DNA from: Idiomarina aminovorans
GTDB lineage: Bacteria; Pseudomonadota; Gammaproteobacteria; Enterobacterales; Alteromonadaceae
Length of the DNA stretch: 64,000 bases
Direction of reading: 5' to 3'
Assembly (NCBI RefSeq): GCF_023155095.1
Contig: NZ_JAKNDA010000001.1
Coordinates: 186,001 to 250,000, forward strand
Positions within the stretch are counted from its first letter, which is position 1. Each line of letters begins with the position of its first letter. The notes beneath the pieces were generated by a model that was not told the DNA's origin, searched no databases, and saw nothing but the letters and a program-made list of their open reading frames with translations. The translations under genes were made by a program, and so were the position numbers. This document shows positions 47,490-57,737 of this stretch, piece by piece.

Positions 47490-50180
47490 ATGGAAGAAGT
47501 AACGCTCGATAAGCTGGCCAAAGATGTCGGTACAACAGTTGATCGTCTGGTTCAGCAGTTCGCTGAAGCGGGCATGACCAAGAAAGCGGGTGATTCTGTT
47601 AATGAAGAAGAAAAACAGAAATTACTGGCTCACTTGAACCGTCAGCATGGCGGCGGTGGCAGCTCTGAACCCAGCAAAATGACTTTAAAGCGTAAAACAA
47701 AAAGTACATTAAATGTTGGTGGTGGACGAGATGCTAAATCTGTTCAAGTAGAAGTGCGCAAAAAGCGGACTTATGTCAAACGTTCTGCAAGCGAAGAGCA
47801 GGAACGTGAAGAACAAGAACGTTTAGCACAAAAAAAAGAAGCAGAAGAAGCTAAACTTCGCGAAGAAGAGAAAAAACGCGAAGAAGAGCAACAACGCAAA
47901 GATGCCGAAGCGAAAGCGAAAGCGGAGCGCGAAAAAGCTGAGAAAGAAAAAGCTGAAAAAGAAAAGCTGCGTAAAGAAAAAGAAAAAGAGCGTCAAAAAG
48001 CAGAAGCTGAAAAACGTGCAGCTATGACACCTGAAGAACGTGAAGCAGCAGATAAAGCGAAAGCTGATGCTGAGAAACTGAAGCGTCAACAGGAAGAAGA
48101 AGCACGGAAAAAAGCAGAAAAAGAAGCGGAAGCGCAAGCGGATGAAGCTCGTAAACTGGCGAAAGAGAATGCAAAACGCTGGGAAGAAGAAGAGCAGAAA
48201 CGTAAGCAGCAAGAAAAAGAAGAGGTGCATTTTACAACGTCTTCTACCGCTCAGGAAGCTGAAGACGCACAGGACTTTGATGAAGAGCGTAAAAGTCGTA
48301 AGCGTGGTAAAAAACGTCGTCGTAAAGATGAAGAAAATGATGAGTATTCACGTCGTGACAAACGTCGTAAAGGCGCTCGTCGTGGCTCGTCGCTACAACA
48401 GGGCTTTAATAAGCCAGCGCAGCCGGTTGAGCGTGCCGTCAGAATTGGTGAAACTATTACCGTGGGCGAGCTTGCCAACCGCATGGCAGTTAAGGCCGGT
48501 GACCTTATTAAGACCATGATGAAAATGGGCGAAATGGTTACGATTAACCAGATTCTTGATCAAGACACAGCTGCGCTAGTGGTGGAAGAGCTGGGCCATA
48601 AAGCTGCGTTAGTTAAAGATAATGCACTGGAAGAAGAAGTGCTTTCAGATCGTCACGAAGGCGGTGATGAAGCACCTCGGGCGCCTGTTGTTACGGTTAT
48701 GGGTCACGTTGACCATGGTAAAACATCTCTTCTGGATTACATTCGTAAAGCCAAAGTTGCATCAGGCGAAGCGGGTGGTATTACCCAGCATATTGGGGCG
48801 TATCACGTTGACACTGATCATGGCATGGTCACTTTCCTGGATACACCCGGTCACGCCGCCTTTACCTCTATGCGGGCACGTGGTGCAGGCGCTACCGACG
48901 TTGTTATTTTGGTTGTTGCAGCAGATGATGGCGTTATGCCACAAACCAAGGAAGCCGTACAGCACGCGAAAGCAGCTGGTGTTCCATTGGTTATCGCTGT
49001 CAACAAAATGGATAAAGAAGGTGCCGACCCGGATCGCGTGAAAAATGAATTGTCTCAACTTGACGTTATTCCGGAAGACTGGGGGGGCGACGTACAGTTC
49101 ATTCCTCTTTCAGCTCACACTGGCGAAGGTATTGAATCGCTGTTAGAAGCTATTCTTCTGCAATCTGAAGTATTGGACTTAAGAGCAGAGAAAACCGGTA
49201 TGGCCTCAGGTATTGTGGTTGAATCACGCCTGGATCGTGGCCGTGGGCCAGTGGCAACCGTTCTGGTCCAGCGAGGCTTATTAAAACAGGGCGATGTTGT
49301 ACTTTGTGGCCTTGAATACGGACGTATTCGCGCAATGCGTGATGAAACCGGTAAAGAAATTAAAGAGGCCGGTCCATCTATTCCTGTAGAGATACTCGGT
49401 TTATCGGGTGTTCCTCAGGCGGGTGATGAGGCGACCGTTGTCAAGGATGAACGTAAGGCCCGCGAAGTTGCTAATTATCGTCAAGGTAAATACCGTGACG
49501 TGAAATTAGCGAAACAGCAAAAAGCGAAACTTGAGAACATGTTTTCGGACATGACTGAAGGTGACGTTGCTGAGCTTAATATCGTTCTGAAATCCGATGT
49601 ACAGGGTTCTTTGGAAGCGATTTCTGATGCGCTGACTAAGCTGTCGACCGATGAAGTGAAAGTAAACATCATTGGTAGTGGTGTTGGTGGTATTACAGAA
49701 ACCGATATTTCTCTGGCTAGTGCTTCAAACGCTATTGTTGTTGGTTTTAATGTTCGTGCAGAAGCTGCGGCCAGAAAATTGGTTGAGCAAGAGAGTGTAG
49801 ACTTGCGCTATTACAGCGTTATTTACGACTTGATTGACGAAGTTAAGGCGGCAATGAGCGGTATGCTTAAGCCTGAGTTCAAACAGCAAATTATTGGTCT
49901 TGCAGAAGTTCGTGATGTGTTTAAGTCACCTAAGATTGGCGCAATTGCTGGTTGTATGGTAACTGAAGGTATCGTAAAACGTTCTGCTCCAATTCGCGTA
50001 CTGCGTGATAACGTGGTTATCTACGAAGGTGAGCTGGAGTCACTGCGCCGCTTTAAAGATGACGCACAAGAAGTTCGTAACGGAATGGAATGTGGCATCG
50101 GTGTGAAAAACTACAACGATGTTAAAGAAGGCGATCAAATTGAAGTCTTCGAAACCATCCAGATTGAACGTACGCTGTAA
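47490..50180 (+). CDS. infB: Translation initiation factor IF-2
   Basis: An 896-residue GTPase that brings fMet-tRNA to the 30S subunit. An N-terminal IF2_N module ([21 protein letters not shown]) is followed by a long, very charged Lys/Glu/Arg helical region at about 90-285. A second IF2_N module lies near 315-365. The G domain carries GHVDHGKTS (G1), DTPGHAAF (G3) and NKMD (G4) at about 405-515. Domains II-IV complete the protein, the last holding the fMet-tRNA-binding [17 protein letters not shown] end. Length matches E. coli IF2 (890). RbfA follows after 18 nt. Confidence 0.98.
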   Translation: MEEVTLDKLAKDVGTTVDRLVQQFAEAGMTKKAGDSVNEEEKQKLLAHLNRQHGGGGSSEPSKMTLKRKTKSTLNVGGGRDAKSVQVEVRKKRTYVKRSASEEQEREEQERLAQKKEAEEAKLREEEKKREEEQQRKDAEAKAKAEREKAEKEKAEKEKLRKEKEKERQKAEAEKRAAMTPEEREAADKAKADAEKLKRQQEEEARKKAEKEAEAQADEARKLAKENAKRWEEEEQKRKQQEKEEVHFTTSSTAQEAEDAQDFDEERKSRKRGKKRRRKDEENDEYSRRDKRRKGARRGSSLQQGFNKPAQPVERAVRIGETITVGELANRMAVKAGDLIKTMMKMGEMVTINQILDQDTAALVVEELGHKAALVKDNALEEEVLSDRHEGGDEAPRAPVVTVMGHVDHGKTSLLDYIRKAKVASGEAGGITQHIGAYHVDTDHGMVTFLDTPGHAAFTSMRARGAGATDVVILVVAADDGVMPQTKEAVQHAKAAGVPLVIAVNKMDKEGADPDRVKNELSQLDVIPEDWGGDVQFIPLSAHTGEGIESLLEAILLQSEVLDLRAEKTGMASGIVVESRLDRGRGPVATVLVQRGLLKQGDVVLCGLEYGRIRAMRDETGKEIKEAGPSIPVEILGLSGVPQAGDEATVVKDERKAREVANYRQGKYRDVKLAKQQKAKLENMFSDMTEGDVAELNIVLKSDVQGSLEAISDALTKLSTDEVKVNIIGSGVGGITETDISLASASNAIVVGFNVRAEAAARKLVEQESVDLRYYSVIYDLIDEVKAAMSGMLKPEFKQQIIGLAEVRDVFKSPKIGAIAGCMVTEGIVKRSAPIRVLRDNVVIYEGELESLRRFKDDAQEVRNGMECGIGVKNYNDVKEGDQIEVFETIQIERTL

Positions 50181-50198
50181 TCAAGGACACCGTAATTT

Positions 50199-50585
50199 AT
50201 GGCTCAAGAGTTTAGCCGTACCGAAAGGGTACGGCATCAGCTGCAACGAGAAATAGCAATGATTTTGCAACGTGAGATAAAAGATCCTCGCGTTAGCATG
50301 GTCACTGTATCTGACGTGGAGGTTTCTCGCGACTTAGCTTATGCCAAAGTGTTTGTTACCTTTTTTCAGGATGATGATGAGCAAGTGAAGCAGGCGCTTA
50401 AGGTGCTGAATGAAGCTTCTGGTTTTATTCGTTCTTTATTAGGGAAACGGATTAAAGCACGTATAGTTCCGCAGCTTAAGTTCCAGCACGATGCCTCGTT
50501 AAACGAAGGCATTCGTATGGGGAAACTGGTAGCGGAAGCACGCGAACAAGATAAGAAAAACAGCGAAAACAGCGGAGACGACTAA
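50199..50585 (+). CDS. rbfA: Ribosome-binding factor A
   Basis: A 128-residue KH-like protein needed for late maturation of the 16S rRNA 5' end and for growth in the cold. It begins [31 protein letters not shown], the family start, with [21 protein letters not shown] near 36-56 and LRFRHDxSL-like [15 protein letters not shown] near 90-104. The Lys/Asn-rich tail is usual. Length is near E. coli RbfA (133). The stop codon overlaps the truB start by one base. Confidence 0.97.
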   Translation: MAQEFSRTERVRHQLQREIAMILQREIKDPRVSMVTVSDVEVSRDLAYAKVFVTFFQDDDEQVKQALKVLNEASGFIRSLLGKRIKARIVPQLKFQHDASLNEGIRMGKLVAEAREQDKKNSENSGDD

Positions 50586-51517
50586 TGTCTAAAGCTCGTC
50601 TACGCAAAGGCCGTGCAGTCACGGGCGTAATTTTACTGAATAAACCGCAGGGCATGAGTTCAAACCATGCCCTGCAACGTGTTAAGCGTCTGTTTAACGC
50701 ACAAAAAGCCGGTCACACAGGTGCGCTTGATCCCTTAGCAACGGGAATTCTTCCCATATGCCTGGGAGAAGCAACGAAGTTCTCGCAATATTTACTGGAT
50801 GCTGATAAAGCTTACCGTGTTGAAGCCTTATTAGGCATTAGGACGACTACCAGCGATGCCGAGGGTGAAGTTGTTGAAGAAAAGCCGGTAACCGTTAAAG
50901 CCAGTAATATCACTGATGCAATAAATGAATTTATCGGTGAACAAGAACAATCCCCTTCTATTTACTCTGCCTTAAAGCATGAAGGGCGGCCACTGTACTA
51001 TTATGCCCGGCGAGGCATTGAGGTGCCGAAAAAAACGCGAATAATCACCGTATATTCCATAGGACTGTTGGGTATTCAGGACAACAAGGTGACCCTGCAG
51101 GTTAGTTGTAGTAAAGGGACCTATATCCGTACGTTAATAGATGATTTAGGCCAGCTACTGGGCTGTGGTGCACATGTATCGGTTTTGCACCGTAATGTGG
51201 TGGCAGACATAGATGAAAAAGCTATGGTGACTGCGGAGCAACTGGAAGCCGCTGCAGAGCAGGGGCACGAGGCTCTGGATAAACTATTGCAACCAGCCGA
51301 CTTGCTATTAAGCAAGTTGCCTCAGGTTACGGTGACACAAGAACAAACGCGAGATTTTCTGCACGGCCAATCTGTTTCTTTGCCTCTGGAAGGAGTAAGT
51401 GAAGACGATGAATGGCGAGTCGTTAATGATAAGTCACAGTTTCTTGGCGTTGGTCGCGTAAAAAATGCTGAACTATGGCCTCGTCGCGTTATTGCATTAG
51501 AGCATGCGGATTTATAG
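50585..51517 (+). CDS. truB: tRNA pseudouridine-55 synthase
   Basis: A 310-residue enzyme that makes pseudouridine at position 55 in the T-loop of most tRNAs. Conserved motifs are GVILLNKPQGMSSNHAL near 15-31 and GHTGALDPLATGILPICLGEATKF near 44-67, with the catalytic aspartate in GALDPLA. The third motif VSCSKGTYIRTLIDDLG lies near 170-186, and a PUA-like C-terminal domain follows. Length is close to E. coli TruB (314). Its ATG overlaps the rbfA stop (TAATG). Confidence 0.97.
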   Translation: MSKARLRKGRAVTGVILLNKPQGMSSNHALQRVKRLFNAQKAGHTGALDPLATGILPICLGEATKFSQYLLDADKAYRVEALLGIRTTTSDAEGEVVEEKPVTVKASNITDAINEFIGEQEQSPSIYSALKHEGRPLYYYARRGIEVPKKTRIITVYSIGLLGIQDNKVTLQVSCSKGTYIRTLIDDLGQLLGCGAHVSVLHRNVVADIDEKAMVTAEQLEAAAEQGHEALDKLLQPADLLLSKLPQVTVTQEQTRDFLHGQSVSLPLEGVSEDDEWRVVNDKSQFLGVGRVKNAELWPRRVIALEHADL

Positions 51518-51558
51518 TTGTTTTTATAATGGTTGGGGGGTACAATCCCCGCCTTCAT

Positions 51559-51588
51559 ATCGACGCTGAATTAGTGATTGGCGTCGAT
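51559..51588 (+). promoter_or_regulatory. rpsO leader hairpin, possible S15 autoregulatory site
   Basis: ATCGACGC (51559-51566) pairs perfectly with GCGTCGAT (51581-51588) around a 14-nt loop, ending 25 nt before the rpsO start. In E. coli S15 binds its own leader and traps the ribosome; this hairpin is in the right place but is not proven to be the same structure. Confidence 0.5.
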
Positions 51589-51613
51589 CATTTTGACAAA
51601 CTTAGGAGTTACT

Positions 51614-51883
51614 ATGTCACTAACTGTTGAACAGAAAGCTGAAATTGTAAAAGAATTTGGTCAAGGCGAGAACGATACAGGTTCTCCGGAAGTGCAGGTT
51701 GCACTGATAACTCAGAACCTGGCTGAATTACAAGATCATTTCAAATCGCATAAGAAAGACCACCATTCGCGCCGTGGTTTATTACGTATGGTTAGCCGCC
51801 GTCGTAAGCTTCTTGATTATCTGAAGCGTAAAGATGAAAAACGCTACGTAGCTGTCGTAGAACGCTTAGGTATTCGTCGTTAA
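51614..51883 (+). CDS. rpsO: 30S ribosomal protein S15
   Basis: An 89-residue primary 16S rRNA-binding protein that organises the central domain of the small subunit. The sequence [33 protein letters not shown] is the family start and [22 protein letters not shown] near 46-67 holds the RNA contacts. Length equals that of E. coli S15. ATG 51614 is preceded by TTAGGAGT; a 12-codon longer frame is not supported. A terminator and pnp follow. Confidence 0.98.
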   Translation: MSLTVEQKAEIVKEFGQGENDTGSPEVQVALITQNLAELQDHFKSHKKDHHSRRGLLRMVSRRRKLLDYLKRKDEKRYVAVVERLGIRR

Positions 51884-51909
51884 GACAAGCGTATTGACAA
51901 GAATTTATG

Positions 51910-51935
51910 AAAAAGGGCCTTCTGGCCCTTTTTTT
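51910..51935 (+). terminator. Intrinsic terminator after rpsO
   Basis: AAAAAGGGCC (51910-51919) pairs with GGCCCTTTTT (51924-51933) around TTCT, with T continuing to 51935. In E. coli the rpsO terminator is leaky and pnp is partly expressed by read-through. Confidence 0.92.
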
Positions 51936-52063
51936 GTATTCTTTTTTAGGCGTATGGGTCTTAATTTTGTTCGGTTTCCCCTATACTGTACAGTGAGATA
52001 AATAAAGAGAGAAGACGAGTATCAATCCGGATGCTCTATATTTTGAAGGTAAAGGAAAGCAAC

Positions 52064-54214
52064 GTGAATCCAATAACTAAACAATTTCAGTACGGTCAGC
52101 ATACAGTCACATTAGAAACTGGCGTAATGGCACGTCAGGCGACTGGTTCTGTACTTGCCAGCATCGACGATACAACAGTATTAGTCACTGTCGTCGCAAA
52201 AAAAGAAGCACGTGAAGGGCAAAACTTTTTTCCATTAACGGTCAATTACCAAGAGAAAACTTACGCGGCCGGTAAAATTCCAGGTGGCTTCTTTAAGCGT
52301 GAAGGTCGCCCAAGCGAAAACGAGACTTTGACTTGTCGTTTAATCGACCGTCCAATTCGCCCTCTATTTCCTGATGGTTTCATGAACGAAGTGCAAGTTG
52401 TTGCCACTGTTGTTTCTGTAAACCCTCAAATAAACCCTGACATTGTTGCCTTAATAGGTACTTCAGCGGCGTTATCTATTTCCGGAGTGCCTTTTGCCGG
52501 CCCAATTGGTGCGGCACGTGTCGGTGTGGTCAACGATGAATATGTACTGAACCCAACCGCGGATGAGTTAGAAAACTCGAAACTGGATCTTGTGGTTGCA
52601 GGTACTGACAAAGCGGTATTAATGGTTGAATCAGAAGCAGAATTGCTGTCTGAAGACCAAATGCTGGGCGCTGTTATGTATGGCCATGAAGCTATGCAGG
52701 ATGTGATCACAGCAATTAAAGAGTTTACAGCTGAAGCTGGCAAAGAAAAGTGGAACTGGCAGGCGCCCGTTAAAAACGAAAGCTTACAGACTAAAGTTCG
52801 TGAGCTGGCAGAGCAGGGTATTGGTGAAGCTTATCGTACAACTGATAAAGCCGAACGCAAAGGCAAGCTGGACCAAGTCAAAGAACAGATGGTTGAGAAG
52901 CTGACCGCCGAAGATGAAAACATAAACTTAGAAGAAGCTGGCGATATTTTCCACGATTTGGAAAGTGACATTGTTCGTAGCCGTATTCTTACCGGTGAAA
53001 AGCGCATTGATGGTCGTGACCCCGACATGGTGCGTGCTATTAGCGTTGCTACTGGTGTTTTACCGCGTACTCACGGTTCGGCTTTGTTTACCCGTGGCGA
53101 AACTCAGGCACTGGTAACAGCTACTTTAGGTACGGACCGTGATGCTCAGATGATTGACGAGCTGACCGGTATGAACACCAACCGCTTCATGCTGCATTAC
53201 AACTTCCCTCCATACTGTGTCGGCGAGACTGGCATGGTCGGCACGCCGAAACGTCGTGAGATTGGTCATGGTCGTCTGGCGAAACGTGGTATTCAGGCTG
53301 TTATGCCAAGCCATGATGACTTCCCGTACACGATCCGTATCGTTTCAGAAATTACGGAATCTAATGGTTCAAGCTCAATGGCTTCAGTTTGTGGCTCTTC
53401 ATTGGCATTAATGGATGCCGGTGTACCCATCAAGTCATCTGTAGCTGGTATCGCTATGGGCTTGGTTAAAGAGGGCGAAAAACACGTTGTTCTGTCTGAC
53501 ATCCTTGGTGACGAAGATCATTTAGGTGATATGGACTTTAAAGTTGCGGGTAGCACCGATGGTATCACTGCTTTACAAATGGACATTAAAATCGACGGTA
53601 TTACCCGTGACATCATGGAAAGCGCTTTAGCCCAGGCTAAATCGGCACGTCTGCATATTCTTAAAGTGATGGATGATGCTATTGGTGGTCACCGCGACGA
53701 ACTGTCTAGTTATGCACCTCGCTTTACCACCATTAAAATTGATCAGGACAAGATCAAAGACGTAATCGGTAAAGGCGGAGCGGTTATTCGCGAGTTGACT
53801 GAATCGACCAATACCAACATTGAAATTGGTGATGACGGCACTATTAAAGTGGCAGCCAGCGACCAGGCTGACGCCGATGCGGCTATTGAGAAAATCAAAC
53901 AGCTGACGGCTAACGTTGAAGTTGGTAAAATTTATCAGGGTAAAGTGGCCCGTATCGTCGATTTCGGTGCGTTTGTAACGGTATTACCGGGTAAAGATGG
54001 TTTGGTTCATATTTCTCAAATCGCTGAAGAGCGTGTGAATGACGTCAATGAATACCTGAACGTGGGTGATGTTGTTCCGGTTAAAGTACTGGAAATTGAT
54101 CGTCAGGGGCGTGTTCGTCTTAGTATGAAAGAAGCGGCTGAGAAGAAGGAAGAACCTGCAACTGAAGCTCCGGCAGAACCCGCTGCTGAAGAAGAGAATA
54201 AAAGCGAAGACTAA
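52064..54214 (+). CDS. pnp: Polyribonucleotide nucleotidyltransferase (PNPase)
   Basis: A 716-residue phosphorolytic 3'-5' exoribonuclease of the RNA degradosome. Two RNase PH-like domains are visible: one starting near 10, the other near 315 with the catalytic region [20 protein letters not shown] near 490. A KH domain ([17 protein letters not shown] near 562) and an S1 domain ([23 protein letters not shown] near 622) end it, with a short acidic tail. The open frame begins 11 codons earlier, but GTG 52064 has AAAGGA before it and starts at the family N-terminus ([13 protein letters not shown]), so I chose it. Length agrees with E. coli (711). Confidence 0.97.
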   Translation: MNPITKQFQYGQHTVTLETGVMARQATGSVLASIDDTTVLVTVVAKKEAREGQNFFPLTVNYQEKTYAAGKIPGGFFKREGRPSENETLTCRLIDRPIRPLFPDGFMNEVQVVATVVSVNPQINPDIVALIGTSAALSISGVPFAGPIGAARVGVVNDEYVLNPTADELENSKLDLVVAGTDKAVLMVESEAELLSEDQMLGAVMYGHEAMQDVITAIKEFTAEAGKEKWNWQAPVKNESLQTKVRELAEQGIGEAYRTTDKAERKGKLDQVKEQMVEKLTAEDENINLEEAGDIFHDLESDIVRSRILTGEKRIDGRDPDMVRAISVATGVLPRTHGSALFTRGETQALVTATLGTDRDAQMIDELTGMNTNRFMLHYNFPPYCVGETGMVGTPKRREIGHGRLAKRGIQAVMPSHDDFPYTIRIVSEITESNGSSSMASVCGSSLALMDAGVPIKSSVAGIAMGLVKEGEKHVVLSDILGDEDHLGDMDFKVAGSTDGITALQMDIKIDGITRDIMESALAQAKSARLHILKVMDDAIGGHRDELSSYAPRFTTIKIDQDKIKDVIGKGGAVIRELTESTNTNIEIGDDGTIKVAASDQADADAAIEKIKQLTANVEVGKIYQGKVARIVDFGAFVTVLPGKDGLVHISQIAEERVNDVNEYLNVGDVVPVKVLEIDRQGRVRLSMKEAAEKKEEPATEAPAEPAAEEENKSED

Positions 54215-54238
54215 TATAAAAGATATGACACGCTTTTT

Positions 54239-54265
54239 AAAAACCCCGTTTAACGGGGTTTTTTT
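54239..54265 (+). terminator. Intrinsic terminator after pnp
   Basis: AAAAACCCCG (54239-54248) pairs with CGGGGTTTTT (54254-54263) around TTTAA, and T continues to 54265. Confidence 0.93.
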
Positions 54266-54335
54266 ATATCCGGCTTTTGCCTGTATGGCTCCGAATGTGG
54301 TGTAATATAAATCTAGACTTGTTTGAGGAAAAATT

Positions 54336-55220
54336 ATGCCGATGCGCACTAATGTCACATTCATTGGAGCCTTATTACTATTGGGTTCGATGACGGGATG
54401 TGCTTCGCAAAGTTCAGTTAATCAATTGCCCGATAATGTGGTGCTTGTCGAGCCAGAGAGGGCAGAATTTCGTTATGAAATAGAGCTTGCACGTATTGCT
54501 CAAATGTTAGGAGAAGATCTTTCTCAAGAGCAACGTGGAGAACTCTATTATCGTCGTGGTGCCTTATACGACGCCGTAGGCCTCAGAACCTTGGCCAGAA
54601 TGGACTTCACACGTGCTCTGGAATATAACCCAAGACTGGCGGATGCCTACAATTTTTTAGGTATTCAATACACACAGTTAGAAGAATTTGATTATGCGTA
54701 TGAAGCTTTTGACTCTGCAATTGAACTGAATCCTGAACACCGTTACGCCTATTTGAATAGAGGCATAGCTGAGTATTATGATGCCAGAACCGAACTTTCC
54801 CAGGAAGATTTAGAGTATCACCTGAAAAAAGAACCTGGCGATCCCTACCGTGTTATTTGGCTGTTCTTAGCCGAACATGAAAATGATCCTGAACTGGCGC
54901 AGAAGAGTCTTGAAAAAAATAAGACTCAACTTGATCAAGCTGAGTGGGGGTATCAAATTGTTCAGTTGTATGCTGGTCAGCTCGCTGAAAAGGAATTCTT
55001 ACAGCGTATGAGCCGCAACCTGGAAGAATCCGAAAAACTCTCAGAGCGCTTGTGTGAGGCTTACTTTTATTTAGGAAAGTATATGCAGATAAAAGGAGAA
55101 CCACTTTCAGCGATGAACTATTTTAAATTGGCGCTAATGACAAATGTGTATGAGTTTGTTGAGCATCGTTACGCATCGGTCGAATTAACCCGTATCCGTA
55201 AAGCAATGCTTACCCGATAA
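54336..55220 (+). CDS. nlpI: TPR lipoprotein NlpI
   Basis: A 294-residue outer-membrane lipoprotein. The signal peptide ends SMTGC, giving lipidated Cys22. TPR repeats occupy about 65-165, with units such as GELYYRRGALYDAVGLRTLA and ADAYNFLGIQYTQLEEFDYA. In E. coli NlpI is the adaptor that brings peptidoglycan endopeptidases such as MepS to the protease Prc. The length equals that of E. coli NlpI (294), and the position behind pnp is also conserved. GAGGA precedes the ATG. A metallopeptidase-like gene begins 11 nt after the stop, which suggests cotranscription. Confidence 0.96.
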   Translation: MPMRTNVTFIGALLLLGSMTGCASQSSVNQLPDNVVLVEPERAEFRYEIELARIAQMLGEDLSQEQRGELYYRRGALYDAVGLRTLARMDFTRALEYNPRLADAYNFLGIQYTQLEEFDYAYEAFDSAIELNPEHRYAYLNRGIAEYYDARTELSQEDLEYHLKKEPGDPYRVIWLFLAEHENDPELAQKSLEKNKTQLDQAEWGYQIVQLYAGQLAEKEFLQRMSRNLEESEKLSERLCEAYFYLGKYMQIKGEPLSAMNYFKLALMTNVYEFVEHRYASVELTRIRKAMLTR

Positions 55221-55231
55221 AGAGTCAGCCG

Positions 55232-56347
55232 ATGAAAAGACGGCTATTGATTTTGTTGGTGTTGCTGGGCGTAAACGGGTGGTCTCATCAGGTTTACAAT
55301 CAGCAACAGCGGGTAAACTGGTTAGCACACAAGGGTAATGCCAAAGCACAGTATCAATTGGCCAATAGATATTGGCACAGTGGTAACCGAACTGTTGCCT
55401 ATTACTGGTGGCAACAATCAGCAGAGCAACAACACCTTCCGGCTATAGAAAGCTTAATTAAAGAGTTTCCTCAGGCTACTAATGACTGGCTGCAGCTGGC
55501 TGCTGCCGCAGGCGATGCGGCGGCTCAACGTCAGGTCGCTAAGCATGAACTAGCGAATAGAAATGTTTCTCTGGAGCAATGGCAGCTTCGCTGGGAAACC
55601 GCGAACGAACCTTGGTTACAGCGACAAATCGCGCTGCTGAAACGTTATCAGGAAGCCGGACAATGTGAGATAAAAATTAATGTTATTGCCTCTACTGAGG
55701 GTGAAAAAGAACGTTATCTTGATTTTTTGTCGGCGGTAAAAAGCTCTCCTTTTGACAGTGAAAACTGGTGTATTAGCTGGAGGTTAGACCAACGTTTGTC
55801 TTGCGCGGGCATTACTGAACGCAATAGGGCTAAATGTAATTTTGATGCACAATTTGATAAGCATGTTGTGTTGGCCGATAAAGGCATAGCAAGTGCTGAT
55901 AATCGCACCTTGATATTAACCCCCGATAGCTCAGAAAAGGTGATTCAGCATGAACTGGGTCACTGGATGGGATTTGCGGATGAGTATGAAATGACAAAGT
56001 CTCTTGCTCAAAAGTTTTGCCATGGTCGTTATGAGCATAAAAGCTTAAATATCATTGTTACAAAACAGGAGCAAAGCTATACGGCAGAGCAGGTTCAGGA
56101 TATTTACCAGCGCTTACCCTGGAAAAAAGAAATTAACTCGTGGCATGAAATTGCGAGTTTCGAGGGTGATAACTGGCGTTTAGGAAGCTCTGAAAACGCT
56201 GTTACGGGGCTTTTTAAAGCAGATACCTGCAATGCTATTAATGGTAGGCAGGCCTGGCGTCCTGTTGATGTCAGTACTGCAATGGAACAACATGATACGG
56301 GCTTATGGCCTGCGCTTTATTTGAAGTTATTAATAAACCCTGAATAA
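55232..56347 (+). CDS. Secreted protein with Sel1-like repeats and HExxHxxGxxD metallopeptidase motif
   Basis: A 371-residue protein I cannot assign to a named family. A hydrophobic N-terminus (residues 1-20, MKRRLLILLVLLGVNGWSHQ) looks like a signal peptide. Residues about 30-105 contain Sel1-type repeats (GNAKAQYQLANRYWHSGNR, AAAGDAAAQRQVA). The C-terminal half carries HELGHWMGFADEY at 240-252, the metzincin-like pattern HExxHxxGxxD with ligands His240, His244 and Asp250 and catalytic Glu241. A Met at 351 in VSTAMEQHD could be a Met-turn. Six cysteines suggest disulfides outside the cytoplasm. It directly follows nlpI. A zinc peptidase acting in the envelope is my inference; M64- or M7-like peptidases share the motif. 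Confidence 0.65.
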   Translation: MKRRLLILLVLLGVNGWSHQVYNQQQRVNWLAHKGNAKAQYQLANRYWHSGNRTVAYYWWQQSAEQQHLPAIESLIKEFPQATNDWLQLAAAAGDAAAQRQVAKHELANRNVSLEQWQLRWETANEPWLQRQIALLKRYQEAGQCEIKINVIASTEGEKERYLDFLSAVKSSPFDSENWCISWRLDQRLSCAGITERNRAKCNFDAQFDKHVVLADKGIASADNRTLILTPDSSEKVIQHELGHWMGFADEYEMTKSLAQKFCHGRYEHKSLNIIVTKQEQSYTAEQVQDIYQRLPWKKEINSWHEIASFEGDNWRLGSSENAVTGLFKADTCNAINGRQAWRPVDVSTAMEQHDTGLWPALYLKLLINPE

Positions 56348-56360
56348 AGAAACTTTAAGG

Positions 56361-56759
56361 TTAAACAGCAAGTGCAACCTGAGCCAGAATTAAGACCGGG
56401 CAGAGCGTTGCTAAAAACCAAATAAGTGAACGAAGCTTGTCGTAGTTGCTTAAATAAGCGATATGATAAAGCACTCTTAGTACAATAAATGCAATACTCA
56501 GAAATTCAATTCGCTCTGTTATTTGTGAGGTTGACAGAGCGGCTAAAATAGCCGCTGCGAAGAGAGGAAAGGCTTCATAAGCATTGTAGTGACCGGCTAC
56601 GGCCCGGGCCCCACGCCCAAGCAAGCGTTGCTGTTGAGCCCTGGGGTGTTTATTGTCGTAACCATTGTCACGATTCTGAAAATAAACGACAGGAGCCTTG
56701 GCTAAAATAGGCAAAACTCCGGCAATCAGTAAACACCACAGTAAAAGGCTCATGATCAT
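56361..56759 (-). CDS. MAPEG family membrane protein
   Basis: A 132-residue integral membrane protein with four hydrophobic segments at about 4-22, 60-77, 84-103 and 108-130. It resembles the MAPEG superfamily (membrane-associated proteins in eicosanoid and glutathione metabolism). NKHPRAQQQRLLGRGARAVAGHYNAYEAFPLFAAAIL near 37-73 carries the conserved Arg/Asn/Glu residues of the helix 2 region. Bacterial members are mostly of unknown substrate, with glutathione-linked chemistry suspected. It converges on the metallopeptidase-like gene with 13 nt between stops and lies just downstream of lipA. Confidence 0.8.
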   Translation of the reverse strand: MIMSLLLWCLLIAGVLPILAKAPVVYFQNRDNGYDNKHPRAQQQRLLGRGARAVAGHYNAYEAFPLFAAAILAALSTSQITERIEFLSIAFIVLRVLYHIAYLSNYDKLRSLIWFLATLCPVLILAQVALAV

Positions 56760-56768
56760 TATGTCCTG

Positions 56769-57737
56769 TTAGCGTACGGTTTCACCCGCTGCCTGTAAAT
56801 CAGCGTGGTAAGAAGAGCGTACTAACGGACCACTGGCAATATGGCTAAAGCCCATTTCAACGCCGGCAACACGCAGTTCTTCAAACTCATCGGGGTGTAC
56901 GTAGCGAGCAACCGGGATATGGTGACGACTCGGTTGCAAATATTGGCCGATAGTCAGCATATCGACATCGTGCGCGCGAAGGTCTTTCATTACTTCCAGT
57001 ATTTCTTCTTTGGTTTCACCAAGACCGACCATAAGCCCCGATTTCGTCCGAATATCAGGACGCGCCTCTTTATATTTTTGCAGCAAATCTAATGACCACT
57101 GGTAGTTTGCGCCAGGACGCGCCGCTTTATAAAGACGAGGTACGGTCTCAAGATTGTGGTTAAATACATCAGGCGCTTCATCTTTAAGAATATCCAGTGC
57201 AACCTGCATCCGACCACGAAAGTCTGGCACCAGTACCTCTACCTGAATGTTGTTTTCGCTGTGCTTACGAATGGCGCGAATACAGTCCACAAAGTGCTGA
57301 GCACCACCATCGCGCAAGTCATCACGGTCTACCGAAGTAATAACCACATATTTTACTTTCATGTCGCGAATGGTTTCTCCCAGCTTTTCCGCTTCTTCTG
57401 GATCAGGCGGAAGAGGGCGACCATGAGCAACATCACAGAAGGGGCAACGTCGTGTGCAGATGTCACCCAAAATCATAAAACTGGCGGTGCCGTGGTTAAA
57501 ACACTCGGGTAAATTTGGACAGGAAGCTTCTTCACAAACAGAGTGCAAACCATGGCTGCGCATTGCTTGTTTAATTTCATCAATACGCTCAGTTGAAGAA
57601 GGCAACTTAACCTTCAGCCATGACGGCTTGCGTAACATCTGGTCGCGTTCTGTGGGAATTATCTGTACTGGTATCAGTGCCATTTTATCGGCGTCACGCA
57701 TTTTGACACCAGGTTCAACTCTAACTGGCTTTGACAT
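56769..57737 (-). CDS. lipA: Lipoyl synthase
   Basis: A 322-residue radical-SAM enzyme that inserts two sulfurs into octanoyl chains bound to lipoyl domains. Both iron-sulfur clusters are recognisable: [12 protein letters not shown] near 68-79 for the auxiliary cluster, and CTRRCPFC near 94-101 for the radical-SAM CxxxCxxC cluster. [13 protein letters not shown] near 230 and a late RSSYHA with the conserved Ser near 309 complete the family pattern. Length equals E. coli LipA (321). The start overlaps the end of lipB by 17 nt, so LipB and LipA, successive enzymes of lipoate assembly, are cotranscribed. Confidence 0.97.
   Translation of the reverse strand: MSKPVRVEPGVKMRDADKMALIPVQIIPTERDQMLRKPSWLKVKLPSSTERIDEIKQAMRSHGLHSVCEEASCPNLPECFNHGTASFMILGDICTRRCPFCDVAHGRPLPPDPEEAEKLGETIRDMKVKYVVITSVDRDDLRDGGAQHFVDCIRAIRKHSENNIQVEVLVPDFRGRMQVALDILKDEAPDVFNHNLETVPRLYKAARPGANYQWSLDLLQKYKEARPDIRTKSGLMVGLGETKEEILEVMKDLRAHDVDMLTIGQYLQPSRHHIPVARYVHPDEFEELRVAGVEMGFSHIASGPLVRSSYHADLQAAGETVR

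Noticed and set aside
47823-48230. A 135-codon Phe/Leu-rich minus-strand frame within infB
   Set aside because: It is the complement of the Lys/Glu-rich IF-2 region, where GAA/AAA codons read back as TTC/TTT. It only imitates a membrane protein.
51525-51555. A tRNA-like stretch after truB (GGTTGGGGGGTACAATCCCC)
   Set aside because: It resembles a T-arm only loosely, and no acceptor or anticodon arms can be built around it.
51960-51985. Promoter-like TTGTTC and TATACT before pnp
   Set aside because: Only 9 nt separate the two hexamers, too short for a sigma-70 promoter.
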